Shown here one piece after another: positions 18,149 to 26,762 of a stretch of 64,000 bases of DNA. Origin of the DNA: Micromonospora parva (lineage in GTDB: Bacteria; Actinomycetota; Actinomycetes; Mycobacteriales; Micromonosporaceae); NCBI RefSeq assembly GCF_000718515.1, contig NZ_JNZS01000003.1, forward strand, positions 124,001 through 188,000, written 5' to 3'. The notes beneath the pieces were generated by a model. That model did not search any database, had not been told where the DNA came from, and saw only the letters and a list, made by a program, of their open reading frames with translations. Made by a program: the position numbers and the translations under genes. Position 1 is the first letter of the stretch; each line of letters starts with the position of its first letter.

Positions 18149-19126
18149 CTAGATCAGCCGGCGCCGTATTCGCCACACCACCACACCGATCAGGATCGCC
18201 GCGACGGCGACGAACACCGCCGCCTCGATGAGCTGGAACGTCCAGAACCGGTCGGCCGGGTGATAGACCCCGAATCGCTGGATGCCCCGCGCGTGCAGGA
18301 ACTGGTTGAGGTTCTCGCCGGCCCGGTTGGCGGCGCCCTCCAGCTCGTGGTACTCGGTCCCGCTCAGCCTGCGCCCGCTGGCGTCCACGTAGCCGCGTTC
18401 GATCACCCAGTCGGCGAAGCCGGGCACGGCCCGGCGCCCCGCCTGGTCCGTCGTGCCGCCGACTCCGACCGGCTCCGTGGTGGTGAGCGGCGTGGCGTAC
18501 GCGGGACGGGCCAGCAGCGCCACCGCCATCCGGGCGGCGAGGAACGCCCCGAACGCGACGCCGAACGCGGGCAGGCTGCGCCGCAGGATCGCCCCGGCGG
18601 CGGTGGCGACGCCGAACGCGAACAGCGCGTACGCCACCGGAACAAGTCCTTCCAGGTCGAAGGCGTCGTACTGGAACCGTCCCTCCCAGGCGTCGAACGG
18701 CTGACGGAACCAGGTGAGCACCGCGGTGAACATCCCGGTGAGCGCGACGGTGACGCCGGCGAGTGCCGCGAGCTTGGTCGCCAACCAGCGCATCCGCGGG
18801 ACGGCCTGCGTCCAGGCGAGCTGCCAGGTGCCGTCCTCCAGTTCGCGCGCGAGCAGCGGCGCACCGAGGAACGCACCGATGACGACGGGGACCAGATAGA
18901 AGCCCGCCAGGAGGTTCTCGACGTACCCGTACTCCTCGTCGAGCCGGCGGAAGGACGCCGCGCAGGCCTCGTTGACACCGGCGTCTCCCGCGCACCCGGC
19001 GGGACCGCCGGGGAACAGGTCGTGGGCCTGCGTCCCGAGCACGAGCAGGACGACGGCGAACATGCCGACGAACAGACCCAGGACGCAGACCTCGGCCCGG
19101 TGCTGGCGCCAGATCAACCACGTCAT
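18149..19126 (-). CDS. ABC transporter permease (ABC-2 type)
   Basis: The 325-residue membrane protein begins MTWLIWRQHRAE and has about six helices with a large extracytoplasmic loop (about 225-290). It overlaps the upstream ATPase gene by ATGA, so the two form one exporter. Together with the YtrA-type GntR gene this is the common actinobacterial GntR-ATPase-permease operon, often induced by cell-envelope stress or antibiotics. The transported compound is unknown. Confidence 0.88.
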   Translation of the reverse strand: MTWLIWRQHRAEVCVLGLFVGMFAVVLLVLGTQAHDLFPGGPAGCAGDAGVNEACAASFRRLDEEYGYVENLLAGFYLVPVVIGAFLGAPLLARELEDGTWQLAWTQAVPRMRWLATKLAALAGVTVALTGMFTAVLTWFRQPFDAWEGRFQYDAFDLEGLVPVAYALFAFGVATAAGAILRRSLPAFGVAFGAFLAARMAVALLARPAYATPLTTTEPVGVGGTTDQAGRRAVPGFADWVIERGYVDASGRRLSGTEYHELEGAANRAGENLNQFLHARGIQRFGVYHPADRFWTFQLIEAAVFVAVAAILIGVVVWRIRRRLI

Positions 19127-20022
19127 GCCGGCACCCCGGACGGGACGGTGGTGCTCGGCTCGGACGGCCGACGCAGGTACGCCAGCACCAGCTCCTCCAG
19201 CGCGACCGGCTGCGCCTGCCACCCGGGCGCGGGCGGGAGCCCGCCGTCGCGTACCAGCAGGCTCGTGTGGCGGTCGCTGTGGACGGCCTCCACGACGGCG
19301 CCGGATCGGTCGAGGTCGGTGGGCGTGCGCGGGCCGACGAGCCGCCGGTGCTCGACGAGGAGGGTGTCGATGTCACCGGTGAGCGTGACCCGGCCGTTGT
19401 TGAGCACGACCAGGTGGTCGCAGACGCGCTCCAGCTCGTGCACGACGTGGGAGGAGAACAGGACGGTCACCTCGCCGTCGGCCACCGCGCCCATGAGGAC
19501 CTGAAGGAACTCGTGCCGGGCCAGCGGGTCGAGGCTGGCCACCGGCTCGTCGAGGACGAGCAGGTCCGGCCGCTTCGCCAGGGCCAGCGCCAACGCGACC
19601 TGGGCCTGCTGGCCGCCGGAGAGCGTGCCGGCCCTGCGGTCGAGCGGGATGCCCAGCTTCGCCAGCCGGCGCTCCGCCAGCCCCTGGTCGAACCGCAGGT
19701 TGCAGGCCCGGCCGAAGCGGAGCATCTCGGCGACGGTGAAGCGCTTGTACAGCGGGTGGTCCTGGGCCAGGAACCCGACCCGGGACAGCGTTTGCGGGGT
19801 GCTGGCGGTGACGTCGTGGCCGAGGACCTCCACCGTGCCGGTGCTCGGTGCCAGCAACCCGACGACCAGGCGCAGCAGCGTGGTCTTGCCCGCGCCGTTC
19901 GGCCCGACCAGGGCGATCACGCCGCCCGCCGGCAGGGCCAGTGTGCAGTCACGCAGCGCCCAGCCCTTCCGGTACCGCTTGCCCACAGCGTCGGTGCGCA
20001 GCGCGAACTCGGTCGCTGTCAC
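19123..20022 (-). CDS. ABC transporter ATP-binding protein
   Basis: The 299-residue ATPase shows Walker A GPNGAGKTT near residue 40, a Q-loop in GFLAQDHPLYK, signature LSGGQQAQVALALAL near 141, Walker B LLVLDEPVASLD near 160 and switch histidine in FSSHVVHEL. The extra C-terminal 80 residues match exporter-type ATPases. It overlaps the GntR gene and the permease gene, each by ATGA, so expression is coupled. Confidence 0.95.
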   Translation of the reverse strand: MTATEFALRTDAVGKRYRKGWALRDCTLALPAGGVIALVGPNGAGKTTLLRLVVGLLAPSTGTVEVLGHDVTASTPQTLSRVGFLAQDHPLYKRFTVAEMLRFGRACNLRFDQGLAERRLAKLGIPLDRRAGTLSGGQQAQVALALALAKRPDLLVLDEPVASLDPLARHEFLQVLMGAVADGEVTVLFSSHVVHELERVCDHLVVLNNGRVTLTGDIDTLLVEHRRLVGPRTPTDLDRSGAVVEAVHSDRHTSLLVRDGGLPPAPGWQAQPVALEELVLAYLRRPSEPSTTVPSGVPA

Positions 20023-20414
20023 GCCACGTCCTCGTTTCGCGTCTGCTGGTGCACGGAGGTGAAGAGCGCGTTGACCGCCTGCTCGTCGAGGCCGGCGTCG
20101 TAGGCGCGGCGCAGCCAGGTCGCCAGGCCGCGGCGCAGCGACGTGTACGTCGATGGCGACATCGCGGCCGACTGCTGTTCGTTGACGAACGTGCCCTGGC
20201 CGGGCCGGCCGGTGACCAGGTTTTCCTGCTCCATCTGCCGGTACGCCTTGGCGACGGTGTTCGGATTGATCGCCAGGTCCTCGACCACCTCTCGGATGAG
20301 CGGGAGGCGGTCACCGGGTTGGAGGAAGCCCAGCAGCACCGCCTGGCGGACCTGCTGGACGAGTTGCAGGTACGGCGGCACGCCGGAGCGGGTGTCGAGC
20401 CGGAAGACGAACAC
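20019..20414 (-). CDS. YtrA-type GntR-family repressor
   Basis: The 131-residue protein has a GntR winged helix (PPYLQLVQQVRQAVLLGFLQPGDRLP, then INPNTVAKAYRQMEQENLVTGRPGQGTFV) and only a short helical tail (about 55 residues), the mark of the YtrA subfamily. It starts at GTG 20414. A palindrome directly upstream is its likely autoregulatory site. It should repress the whole three-gene ABC operon. Confidence 0.92.
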   Translation of the reverse strand: MFVFRLDTRSGVPPYLQLVQQVRQAVLLGFLQPGDRLPLIREVVEDLAINPNTVAKAYRQMEQENLVTGRPGQGTFVNEQQSAAMSPSTYTSLRRGLATWLRRAYDAGLDEQAVNALFTSVHQQTRNEDVA

Positions 20415-20426
20415 GATGACCCCTTA

Positions 20427-20454
20427 CTGATTTACTAGGAACATAGTAAAGCAG
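20427..20454. promoter_or_regulatory. GntR operator overlapping the ABC operon promoter
   Basis: Inner arms TTTACTA-N6-TAGTAAA (20431-20450) are perfect, and outer CTG/CAG trinucleotides extend the symmetry. On the minus strand a TACTAT -10-like box falls inside the site. It lies 13-40 bp upstream of the GntR GTG, so binding would block the promoter. YtrA-type repressors are known to use such sites. Confidence 0.7.
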
Positions 20455-20693
20455 CACGATGGCGGTCAAGAGAGGTCACCCGCCCGCCCGAGCGCGGCAC
20501 CGGATCCGGGGCCCCGCCCGCGCGGGCGTCGGCCGGCACCCGCGCGGTCGGGGCCGACGTCGGAAAATCAGGATGTTTCGACCACGCCGGCCTCGCGTTG
20601 TTGAGACCCTTGTTACTCGCCGGCGCCGGGCCCGGCCGGCCATGGTTTCGCCGGCCAGGGGTGCGCGATGGCCCCTCGACGTGGGGGTGGGAC

Positions 20694-22541
20694 GTGGTTG
20701 GCGGGTCTGCTGCGCAACGGTGGCGTGACGTCGCGCCGTTGGTCGTGTTGACGGTGCCGGTGCTGGCGGGCGCGGGGTTGTGGTTCGCGGGCCAGCGCGG
20801 GGCCGCCGACGTGTGCTGGGCGGCGACGACCTCGGTCACCCTGCTGGTCACGCTGCGCTGGTTGGTCCAGTCGTTGCGGCGGCACCGGATCGGCGTGGAC
20901 GTGATCGCGACTCTGGCTCTGGCCACCTCGCTGCTGGTCGGTGAGTACCTGGCCGGGGCGGTGGTGGCGCTGATGCTGGCCAGTGGGCACACGTTGGAGC
21001 GCTACGCCCAGGGGCGGGCCACCCGGGACCTGCACGAGCTGCTGGCGCGAGCACCCCGCCGGGCACGGCGCCGCGGTCCGAACGGCGACATCCAGGACGT
21101 CGACGTGAACGACATCCGGAAGGACGATCGGCTGCTGGTCGGCCCGGGTGAGGTCGTGCCGGTGGACGGCTTCGCCGAGGACGCGGCGACGCTGGACGAG
21201 TCCGCGGTGACCGGCGAGTCCCAGGCGGTCGAGCGCCGGGCCGGGGACCGGCTGGCCAGTGGAGTGGTCAACGCGGGCCCGGCGTTCGGGTTGCGGGTCG
21301 CCTCGGTGGCGGCCGAGAGCACCTACGCGGGAATCGTCCGGCTCGCGGAGGAGGCGAACGCGGAGAAGGCGCCAATGGTGCGGCTGGCCGACCGGTACTC
21401 TGCGGCGTTCGTGCCGTTCACCCTGATCCTGGCCGGTATCGCGTGGGCGGCCTCCGGGCAGTTCGTGCGGGCGGTGGCGGTACTGGTGGTGGCGACTCCA
21501 TGCCCGTTGCTGCTGGCCACCCCGATCGCGATAGTGGCGGGGTTGTCCCGGGCGGCCCGGCGCGGTGTGCTGGTCCGCAACGGCGGCTCGTTGGAACTGC
21601 TGGGCCGGGCGCGGACGCTGCTCGTGGACAAGACCGGGACGCTGACGGCGGGGCGTCCGGAGATGGCCAGGGTGCTGACCGCGCCCGGCGGCGACGGGGA
21701 CGAGTTGCTGCGGATGGCCGCCTCGGTCGAACAGCTGTCCTCCCATGTGCTGGCCGCCGCGATAGTGCGGGCCGCCAAGGACCGGAGCAGTCGGCTCGTG
21801 GCGCCCACCGAGGTGACGGAGGAGCCCGGACAGGGGGTGCGCGGCCGGGTCGACGGCCGGCTGGTCCGGGTCGGCCAACACGGCGGTGACCTACCGGACT
21901 GGGCCGCACGCGCACGGCAGCAGGCGGAGGAGGACGGCCTGTCGACGGTCTGGGTGGGCCTGGACGGCGTCCTCGCCGGGGCGGTGCTTCTCCGCGACCC
22001 GGTACGGCCCGACGCGAAGGACACCGTACGACGGCTGCGGCAGGCCGGCTTCCAACGGGTGATCATGGTGACCGGGGACCGGCCGGAGGTCGCCGAGCGG
22101 GTGGCCCGCGCGGTGGGCGTGGATGACGTGGTCGCCCGCTGCTCCCCGCACGAGAAGGTGGCCCGGGTACGGACCGAGTCCGACCGGGCGGTGACGGTGA
22201 TGGTCGGCGACGGGATCAACGACGCACCAGCGCTGGCAACCGCCGCAGTGGGCGTGGCACTGGGGGCGACCGGGGCGACGGCCTCGGCGGACGTCGCGGA
22301 TGCGGTGCTGTCGGTGGATCGGCTGGACCGGTTGGCGGACGCGGTGGAGATCGCCCGCCGGTCGCGGACGATCGCGGCGCAGAGTGCTGGCGTGGGCATG
22401 GGATTGGCGGTGGTGGCGATGATCGCCGCCGCGTTCGGCCTGCTGCCCCCGGTGGCCGGCGCGTTCCTGCAGGAGGGCATCGACGTGGCCGTGATCCTCA
22501 ACGCGCTACGCGCTCTCGGCGGCGGCAGGACCCGCGCCTGA
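20694..22541 (+). CDS. P1B-type heavy-metal ATPase with TPC motif
   Basis: The metal-transporting ATPase of about 615 residues has an A-domain (DESAVTGES), a membrane TPCPLLLATP motif, phosphorylation site DKTGTLTAG, nucleotide-domain SSHVLAAAIVRAA (a variant of the HP region) and hinge GDGINDAPAL. TPC replaces the CPC of copper pumps, a feature of some less-studied P1B groups (P1B-5 enzymes linked to nickel), but no hemerythrin tail is present. There is no N-terminal HMA domain. The start is uncertain: GTG 20694 places the first helix about 15 residues in; TTG 20598 and GTG 20661 are longer options. Metal specificity unknown. Confidence 0.87.
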   Translation: MVGGSAAQRWRDVAPLVVLTVPVLAGAGLWFAGQRGAADVCWAATTSVTLLVTLRWLVQSLRRHRIGVDVIATLALATSLLVGEYLAGAVVALMLASGHTLERYAQGRATRDLHELLARAPRRARRRGPNGDIQDVDVNDIRKDDRLLVGPGEVVPVDGFAEDAATLDESAVTGESQAVERRAGDRLASGVVNAGPAFGLRVASVAAESTYAGIVRLAEEANAEKAPMVRLADRYSAAFVPFTLILAGIAWAASGQFVRAVAVLVVATPCPLLLATPIAIVAGLSRAARRGVLVRNGGSLELLGRARTLLVDKTGTLTAGRPEMARVLTAPGGDGDELLRMAASVEQLSSHVLAAAIVRAAKDRSSRLVAPTEVTEEPGQGVRGRVDGRLVRVGQHGGDLPDWAARARQQAEEDGLSTVWVGLDGVLAGAVLLRDPVRPDAKDTVRRLRQAGFQRVIMVTGDRPEVAERVARAVGVDDVVARCSPHEKVARVRTESDRAVTVMVGDGINDAPALATAAVGVALGATGATASADVADAVLSVDRLDRLADAVEIARRSRTIAAQSAGVGMGLAVVAMIAAAFGLLPPVAGAFLQEGIDVAVILNALRALGGGRTRA

Positions 22542-22654
22542 GCGCTGCCCAACCGGCGCGCGGCTTCTTGGGCACGTCAGCTCCTGTCGGCACCCGACGA
22601 CCCTTCTGAACCAGCCCGGCGAGACGAAGCGAGGCGACGGTGCAGGACGTCAGG

Positions 22655-22679
22655 CACCGGCGGGCGGGCGCCGCCGGTG
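22655..22679. terminator. Hairpin between convergent P1B ATPase and DUF1963 genes
   Basis: Arms CACCGGCGG and CCGCCGGTG enclose a 7-base loop. It is located just past the DUF1963 stop and 114 bp after the ATPase stop, so it could terminate both. Confidence 0.55.
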
Positions 22680-22681
22680 TT

Positions 22682-23569
22682 CTATGGGACCAGCTCGGCC
22701 ACGGAAAGCGCCTCGTCCAGCCGACCAGCGGCCAGGTCGTCGTGACGGATCACGAAACTCCCGACGCTGCGGTAATAGAGCTCGTTGTCGACGGGAAAGC
22801 GGGCGAGCGACACCCACTCACTCGTCAGCCGGTGCGTCTCCAACTCCACCTGGGAATACCATTTCGCGACCGGGATGACGATCTCGCCGGTCTTCTCGCG
22901 CCACGCGAGGGTCTGCTCCGCAAAGCTCTGGACGACGTTCTCGTCGGCATACCCGCCGATCCAGGCGCTGACGTACTCGCTGTTCGGCGGCCAGAGGTCG
23001 TTGGCCAGCGCACAGAGTTCGTCCAGGTGCGGCAGGTCACGTTCGAGGTCACGGGCCACCTGCTGCTGAACGGGCGACAGGTCGTCCTCATCTTCGTCCT
23101 CGTCGTCCTCGTCGACCCCGAACCAACCGGGGAACTCCGCGCGCAGCGTGGCAGAGACGTCGTACTGCTCGCCGACGAACGCTTCGTCGGTGGATGCCGT
23201 CGCCACCTCGGTATCGGTACCGGCCGGCACATACACGACTCGCCCGTACCGCCGCTCCCCGGTGGCGGCGGCCTGCTCGTGGTTCAGAAAGAACAGCAGC
23301 GAGCCGTCTGCCGGCAGGCCGAAACCGTCGACTCTCGGCAGCGCCGCACAATCGACCGAGAAGATGAACGGCAACGGGCTGACCCCGTCGGACGGCCAGT
23401 CCATGCCCACCGGCAGTCGGGGCAACCCACCGAACTGCCCGACCGGAACACCGCCGACTCCCCCGCTCAGCCGGATCGACAGACGCAGGTGCTGGACGAA
23501 CCGGCCGACCTCGTCGTCCGGGAGGCCCAACGCGAGCGCCGCCCGACGAAACTGCCCCTCATGATCCAT
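22682..23569 (-). CDS. DUF1963 (YwqG-like) protein
   Basis: The protein of about 295 residues matches the YwqG/DUF1963 layout: GGLPRLPVGMDWP near residue 48, LPFIFSVDCAALP near 66, and SLLFFLNHE near 90. An acidic run (DEDDEDEDEDD) lies in the middle. The family's biochemical role is not established. Starts at ATG 23569 or GTG 23587 are possible and neither has a strong ribosome binding site. It stands alone between convergent and tandem neighbours. Confidence 0.75.
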   Translation of the reverse strand: MDHEGQFRRAALALGLPDDEVGRFVQHLRLSIRLSGGVGGVPVGQFGGLPRLPVGMDWPSDGVSPLPFIFSVDCAALPRVDGFGLPADGSLLFFLNHEQAAATGERRYGRVVYVPAGTDTEVATASTDEAFVGEQYDVSATLRAEFPGWFGVDEDDEDEDEDDLSPVQQQVARDLERDLPHLDELCALANDLWPPNSEYVSAWIGGYADENVVQSFAEQTLAWREKTGEIVIPVAKWYSQVELETHRLTSEWVSLARFPVDNELYYRSVGSFVIRHDDLAAGRLDEALSVAELVP

Positions 23570-23663
23570 AACGCACCATGGTGCCACGCAGTCAACAGCC
23601 AGAGGACGGAGCCCGGCAACCGGGTGCGCCCATCACGACCTGAGCGGACGCCGGCGGCGGCAG

Positions 23664-24290
23664 TCATTCCCGCAGGGACGGGGAACCATCGGCAGCTTCC
23701 ATCCGCTGACCGTGGAGCGCGCGAAGCGCGTCGAGCGCGACTGCGGTGAGAACGGCGCGGCCGACACCGGCACGGCCGAGCAACTCCATTCCTCGGGTGA
23801 CGGCGACGAAGTAGACCGCCAACGATTGCACGTTCGCGTCGTCCGGTAGATCCCCGTCCTCCCGCGCATGTTCCAGGCATTGGGCATAGACCTCGGCGAG
23901 CTGCTCGATACCGGCCTTCGTGGCCGTCGACAGCGGGTCATCCTCGCCTGTCGATTCGACAAGCGCCCGCGTGGTCAGCGAGACCCGCCGATCACTGCTG
24001 CTGAGCTCGATCGCCAGCCGGAGCATGTGGCCTCGAATTTGTTCCAGCGCCGAAGCGTCCTCGTGTCCGAGTGCTTCCGAGACGGCGCGCGTCGCTTCCT
24101 CGCGGTCCTCGGAGAGCGCTCGGAGGAACAATTCCCGCTTCCCGCCGAACGCGTTGTACAAGCTCTGCTTCCCCAGACCGGTGGCCCGCACCAGGTCGTC
24201 CAGCGTCGCAGCGGCGAGGCCGTGCGCCGCGAACACCTCGCCGGCGCTGCTGACGACATCACTCTCGACGAACTTACGGGGACGAGGCAT
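23664..24290 (-). CDS. TetR-family repressor
   Basis: The 208-residue protein has a TetR helix-turn-helix at about 8-50 (SAGEVFAAHGLAAATLDDLVRATGLGKQSLYNAFGGKRELF, visible in parts) and a helical ligand-binding domain. It starts at ATG 24290 (MPRPRK), typical for the family; a longer ATG at 24302 is less likely. It is divergent from a SnoaL-like gene, with a perfect palindrome in the shared region. It probably represses itself and the SnoaL/NIPSNAP pair. Confidence 0.92.
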   Translation of the reverse strand: MPRPRKFVESDVVSSAGEVFAAHGLAAATLDDLVRATGLGKQSLYNAFGGKRELFLRALSEDREEATRAVSEALGHEDASALEQIRGHMLRLAIELSSSDRRVSLTTRALVESTGEDDPLSTATKAGIEQLAEVYAQCLEHAREDGDLPDDANVQSLAVYFVAVTRGMELLGRAGVGRAVLTAVALDALRALHGQRMEAADGSPSLRE

Positions 24291-24308
24291 GTGAGCAAGC
24301 ATACGTTA

Positions 24309-24338
24309 TTGACCATGTGGTCAAAAACCTGTTAGCTT
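24309..24338 (+). promoter_or_regulatory. TetR operator and promoter of the SnoaL gene
   Basis: TTGACCA-TG-TGGTCAA (24309-24324) is a perfect inverted repeat. The same bases give a -35 box TTGACC, followed 18 bp later by a -10-like TAGCTT (24333-24338). A bound TetR dimer would cover the -35. The operator is 18 bp upstream of the TetR start on the other strand, consistent with control of both directions. Confidence 0.7.
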
Positions 24339-24424
24339 GGTTGGAGCGCCCGTCAATACTCGACTCCTGGCGGGCGTCGGCACCTCAATTCCGGAAGCGA
24401 CACCAGGGCTTAGGAAAGAGCGAC

Positions 24425-24895
24425 GTGAGAACCAACGAAGAGGTTGTCCGCGAGGCATACCGGCTGGCGGAAGGAAGCGTCCTGGACGGGGATGGCTTTC
24501 GCGCCCTGTTCACCGAGGACGGGGCGTTCAACGACATGCCGAACTCGATGAGCTTCCGCGGGGACGAGATTCCGCAGGCATTGATGGGCTTCGCCAGCGT
24601 CTTTCCCGACGTCCACCGCGAGCTACTCGCCGTGCATGCGCTCGGTGCTGTCGTTGCCGTCGAACTCCGAATTCAGGGAACGCATCTCGGCGGGTTCCCC
24701 ACCCCGGCCGGTGAAATCCCGCCGACCGGTAACCGGATCGACGTGCCGACGGCGGATCTCTGGCATCTCCGGGACGGAAAAATCGAAAGGTTCGACTGCT
24801 ACAACACGGCGAACGTGCTGCTCGCACAAATCGGCGTGAAGCCCGACTTCGACTCGGCAATCAAGGCCGCCAAGGCAGCCGCCGCAGGGGCGTAG
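24425..24895 (+). CDS. SnoaL-like ester cyclase/polyketide cyclase-fold protein
   Basis: The 156-residue protein has the NTF2-like SnoaL fold: REAYRLAEGSVLDGDGFRALFTEDGAFNDMP, then FPDVHRELLAVHALGAVVAVELRIQGTH, and a final DLWHLRDGKIERFDCYN. These proteins act as cyclases, hydrolases or isomerases on small hydrophobic substrates. GTG 24425 is preceded by GGAAAGAG. It is probably co-transcribed with the NIPSNAP gene 39 bp downstream and controlled by the divergent TetR. Confidence 0.82.
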   Translation: MRTNEEVVREAYRLAEGSVLDGDGFRALFTEDGAFNDMPNSMSFRGDEIPQALMGFASVFPDVHRELLAVHALGAVVAVELRIQGTHLGGFPTPAGEIPPTGNRIDVPTADLWHLRDGKIERFDCYNTANVLLAQIGVKPDFDSAIKAAKAAAAGA

Positions 24896-24934
24896 CTCCA
24901 TCAACTGACCCCACACCCCGGACGGAGTCCGATC

Positions 24935-25252
24935 ATGTATCAGATCCGGACCTACACCCTGCGCACGGCAGAAGCGCTCCAGCAGTACGCCACAGTGCAC
25001 TGGCCACGGCATGTCGCCAGCATGCCCGCATTCGGTGTCACAGTGCACGGCTTCTGGACCGATCACCAGGCCGGCGCGCACCGTTTGATCGCCCTGCTCT
25101 CATTTCGGGAGGGCACCCACCCCGCCGAATTCACCACCGCTTACGTCGCGAGCCCCGAACTGGCGGCGGACATGCGGGGCTTCGACGTCAGCGACATCGT
25201 CGACGTCGAGGAACTGCTGCTCGATCCGGTCGCCGGATCTCCCCTGGCCTGA
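24935..25252 (+). CDS. NIPSNAP-family protein
   Basis: The 105-residue dimeric alpha/beta-barrel-type protein begins MYQIRTYTLRTAEALQQY and contains a WPRHVASMPAFGVTVHGFW segment, as in NIPSNAP/EthD-like proteins. It follows the SnoaL gene closely and lies upstream of a hairpin, so it is probably the last gene of that small operon. Its function is unknown. The pair may degrade or modify a small aromatic or acyl compound. Confidence 0.75.
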   Translation: MYQIRTYTLRTAEALQQYATVHWPRHVASMPAFGVTVHGFWTDHQAGAHRLIALLSFREGTHPAEFTTAYVASPELAADMRGFDVSDIVDVEELLLDPVAGSPLA

Positions 25253-25278
25253 GCGAGGATTCACTGTCGCATTGGTGG

Positions 25279-25304
25279 GGCGGTTCCGTTCGCACCGAAC
25301 CGCC
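25279..25304 (+). terminator. Hairpin after the NIPSNAP gene
   Basis: Arms GGCGGTTC and GAACCGCC form an 8-bp stem with a 10-base loop, 27 bp past the stop codon. Confidence 0.55.
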
Positions 25305-25405
25305 TCCGGACGCGGCACCGTCGGATGTGGCGAGCCACGCCGGCGGTGCCGCCGCCATGCACGACACCGCCAGCGCAGACAGCCCAGCTGACGTTGAAGT
25401 ACTAG

Positions 25406-25449
25406 TCTCGCGCGGTGAGCATGAACGTCTCGCGCGGTGAGCATGAACG
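25406..25449 (+). repeat. Tandem duplication of a 22-bp unit
   Basis: Two exact head-to-tail copies of a 22-base unit (25406-25427 and 25428-25449), each containing GGTGAGCATGAACG. Each copy carries its own ATG and GTG, so the duplication creates alternative starts for the small frame that follows. Confidence 0.95.
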
Positions 25450-25549
25450 GCAACTGGCTGCGCGGGTGGCCCACTATCTACCAGACGTCCAGGCCTTCTT
25501 CGCCGCAGCCGCCCGGGACAGTGCCGCGGTGATCTGCTGGCTTGACTGA
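25421..25549 (+). CDS. Possible 42-residue small protein
   Basis: The frame starts at the ATG in the first 22-bp copy and reads through HERQLAARVAHYLPDVQAF and RDSAAVICWLD to a TGA. Third positions are GC-rich and the peptide looks like a globular helical fragment, so it is more coding-like than the surrounding frames. It may be a real small protein or the relic of a larger one. No family recognised. Confidence 0.4.
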   Translation: MNVSRGEHERQLAARVAHYLPDVQAFFAAAARDSAAVICWLD

Positions 25550-25644
25550 TCGGTGACTCAGCGGCCGGAGCGCCGGTAGCGCTCACGTCAGGTCGTCGAC
25601 GCGCAGTCCGATCTGGACGACGAAGGGGTGTGTAGTGTGTACTC

Positions 25645-26496
25645 ATGACACTCGCTGATCTCCGGCACCTCGCGAGCCCGCTCACCCCACGCCATGCCAC
25701 CCCGGTCGACGACCCGGCCGAACGGCACCGTCTTGCCGCAGAGGTCGACACCGATACGTCCGAGTACATCGCCGGCTTCATCTCTCAGACCGGCCGGGTG
25801 CTCGGTGAAGTGGTGCAGTCGGGTGAGACCGTCCTGTACGAAAGCGACATCGCGCTGGATGAGGATGGGGACTGGACGCCCGGGGACCCGTCTCTCATGT
25901 GGAGGGTGGCAGCGGGCACCCCTCAGGAGGACGTATACGACGACGCCGCCCGCATCTTTTTGGCCCACAGCCTGCGCACCGGGGCCGCCAGTCAGTTCTG
26001 TGGATGGCGGGACCGGGTTGTGGCAATCGTGCCCGAGGAAGTCGGCCCCAAGGAGTCAAAGATCATTCGTACGTTGGCTGGCGGCGGCATCGAGGTCGTA
26101 CACACGTACAACGTTCTTGATGCCTACGGCACCTACGCCCGATGGGTCACCGACCTTGCCCTGGAGTACGGAAGCGGTGACGATGCAATAGCTTCGGACA
26201 CGCCCCAACCGCCCGGCATGGCACGACCGGTCGTCAGCGCATGGCTGATGCGCGAGGCGGGCGAGGCACAGCTCCAGCAAGCCCGCCACTCCCTCAAGTT
26301 CGGCTTGGCGGGGTACGCGCGGGTGCCGAGTGAGGAGTTGCCGATCGCCGAACTCGCGCGCTCCCTCTACACCGACCGCGCGAACCTGACGAAGGTCATC
26401 AAGGCGGCCGAGAAAGATGCCAGGATCACCGGCATCCTGGACGCGATCGCGTCCGGGGACCGCGACCGGATCATCACGACCCTTCGCAACGGGTAG
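25645..26496 (+). CDS. Hypothetical protein with possible C-terminal helix-turn-helix
   Basis: The 283-residue soluble protein is not one I recognise. The first 200 residues are acidic and mixed alpha/beta (EYIAGFISQTGRVLGEVVQSGETVLYES visible in parts, GPKESKIIRTLAGGGIEVV). The C-terminal part, IAELARSLYTDRANLTKVIKAAE, looks like a helix-turn-helix or small helical bundle. Codon use matches its neighbours. The start ATG follows a poor ribosome binding site and may be leaderless. It is not clearly in an operon. Confidence 0.7.
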   Translation: MTLADLRHLASPLTPRHATPVDDPAERHRLAAEVDTDTSEYIAGFISQTGRVLGEVVQSGETVLYESDIALDEDGDWTPGDPSLMWRVAAGTPQEDVYDDAARIFLAHSLRTGAASQFCGWRDRVVAIVPEEVGPKESKIIRTLAGGGIEVVHTYNVLDAYGTYARWVTDLALEYGSGDDAIASDTPQPPGMARPVVSAWLMREAGEAQLQQARHSLKFGLAGYARVPSEELPIAELARSLYTDRANLTKVIKAAEKDARITGILDAIASGDRDRIITTLRNG

Positions 26497-26762
26497 AACG
26501 GCCGGACCTCTGCCGACCTGAGACGGCAGCCCGAGCCGGAGGCCGCCATTGGCGCACGTATGTGGAACGGCCACAGAATGCACTGCGCGGCTGCCTTCGT
26601 TCACAGTAACGGCGCCGCCGCGCCAACCAGGTCCTCGGTGAGGCGCGCGTCGCGTCCAGTTGCAGCCCTGGGGCTCGGTGCTCGTCGACCACTAACTGAC
26701 CCCACCGGATCGACCATGGCTGGTAGCGTGCGCCGAACATGAAGATCACGGGGGAAACATTG

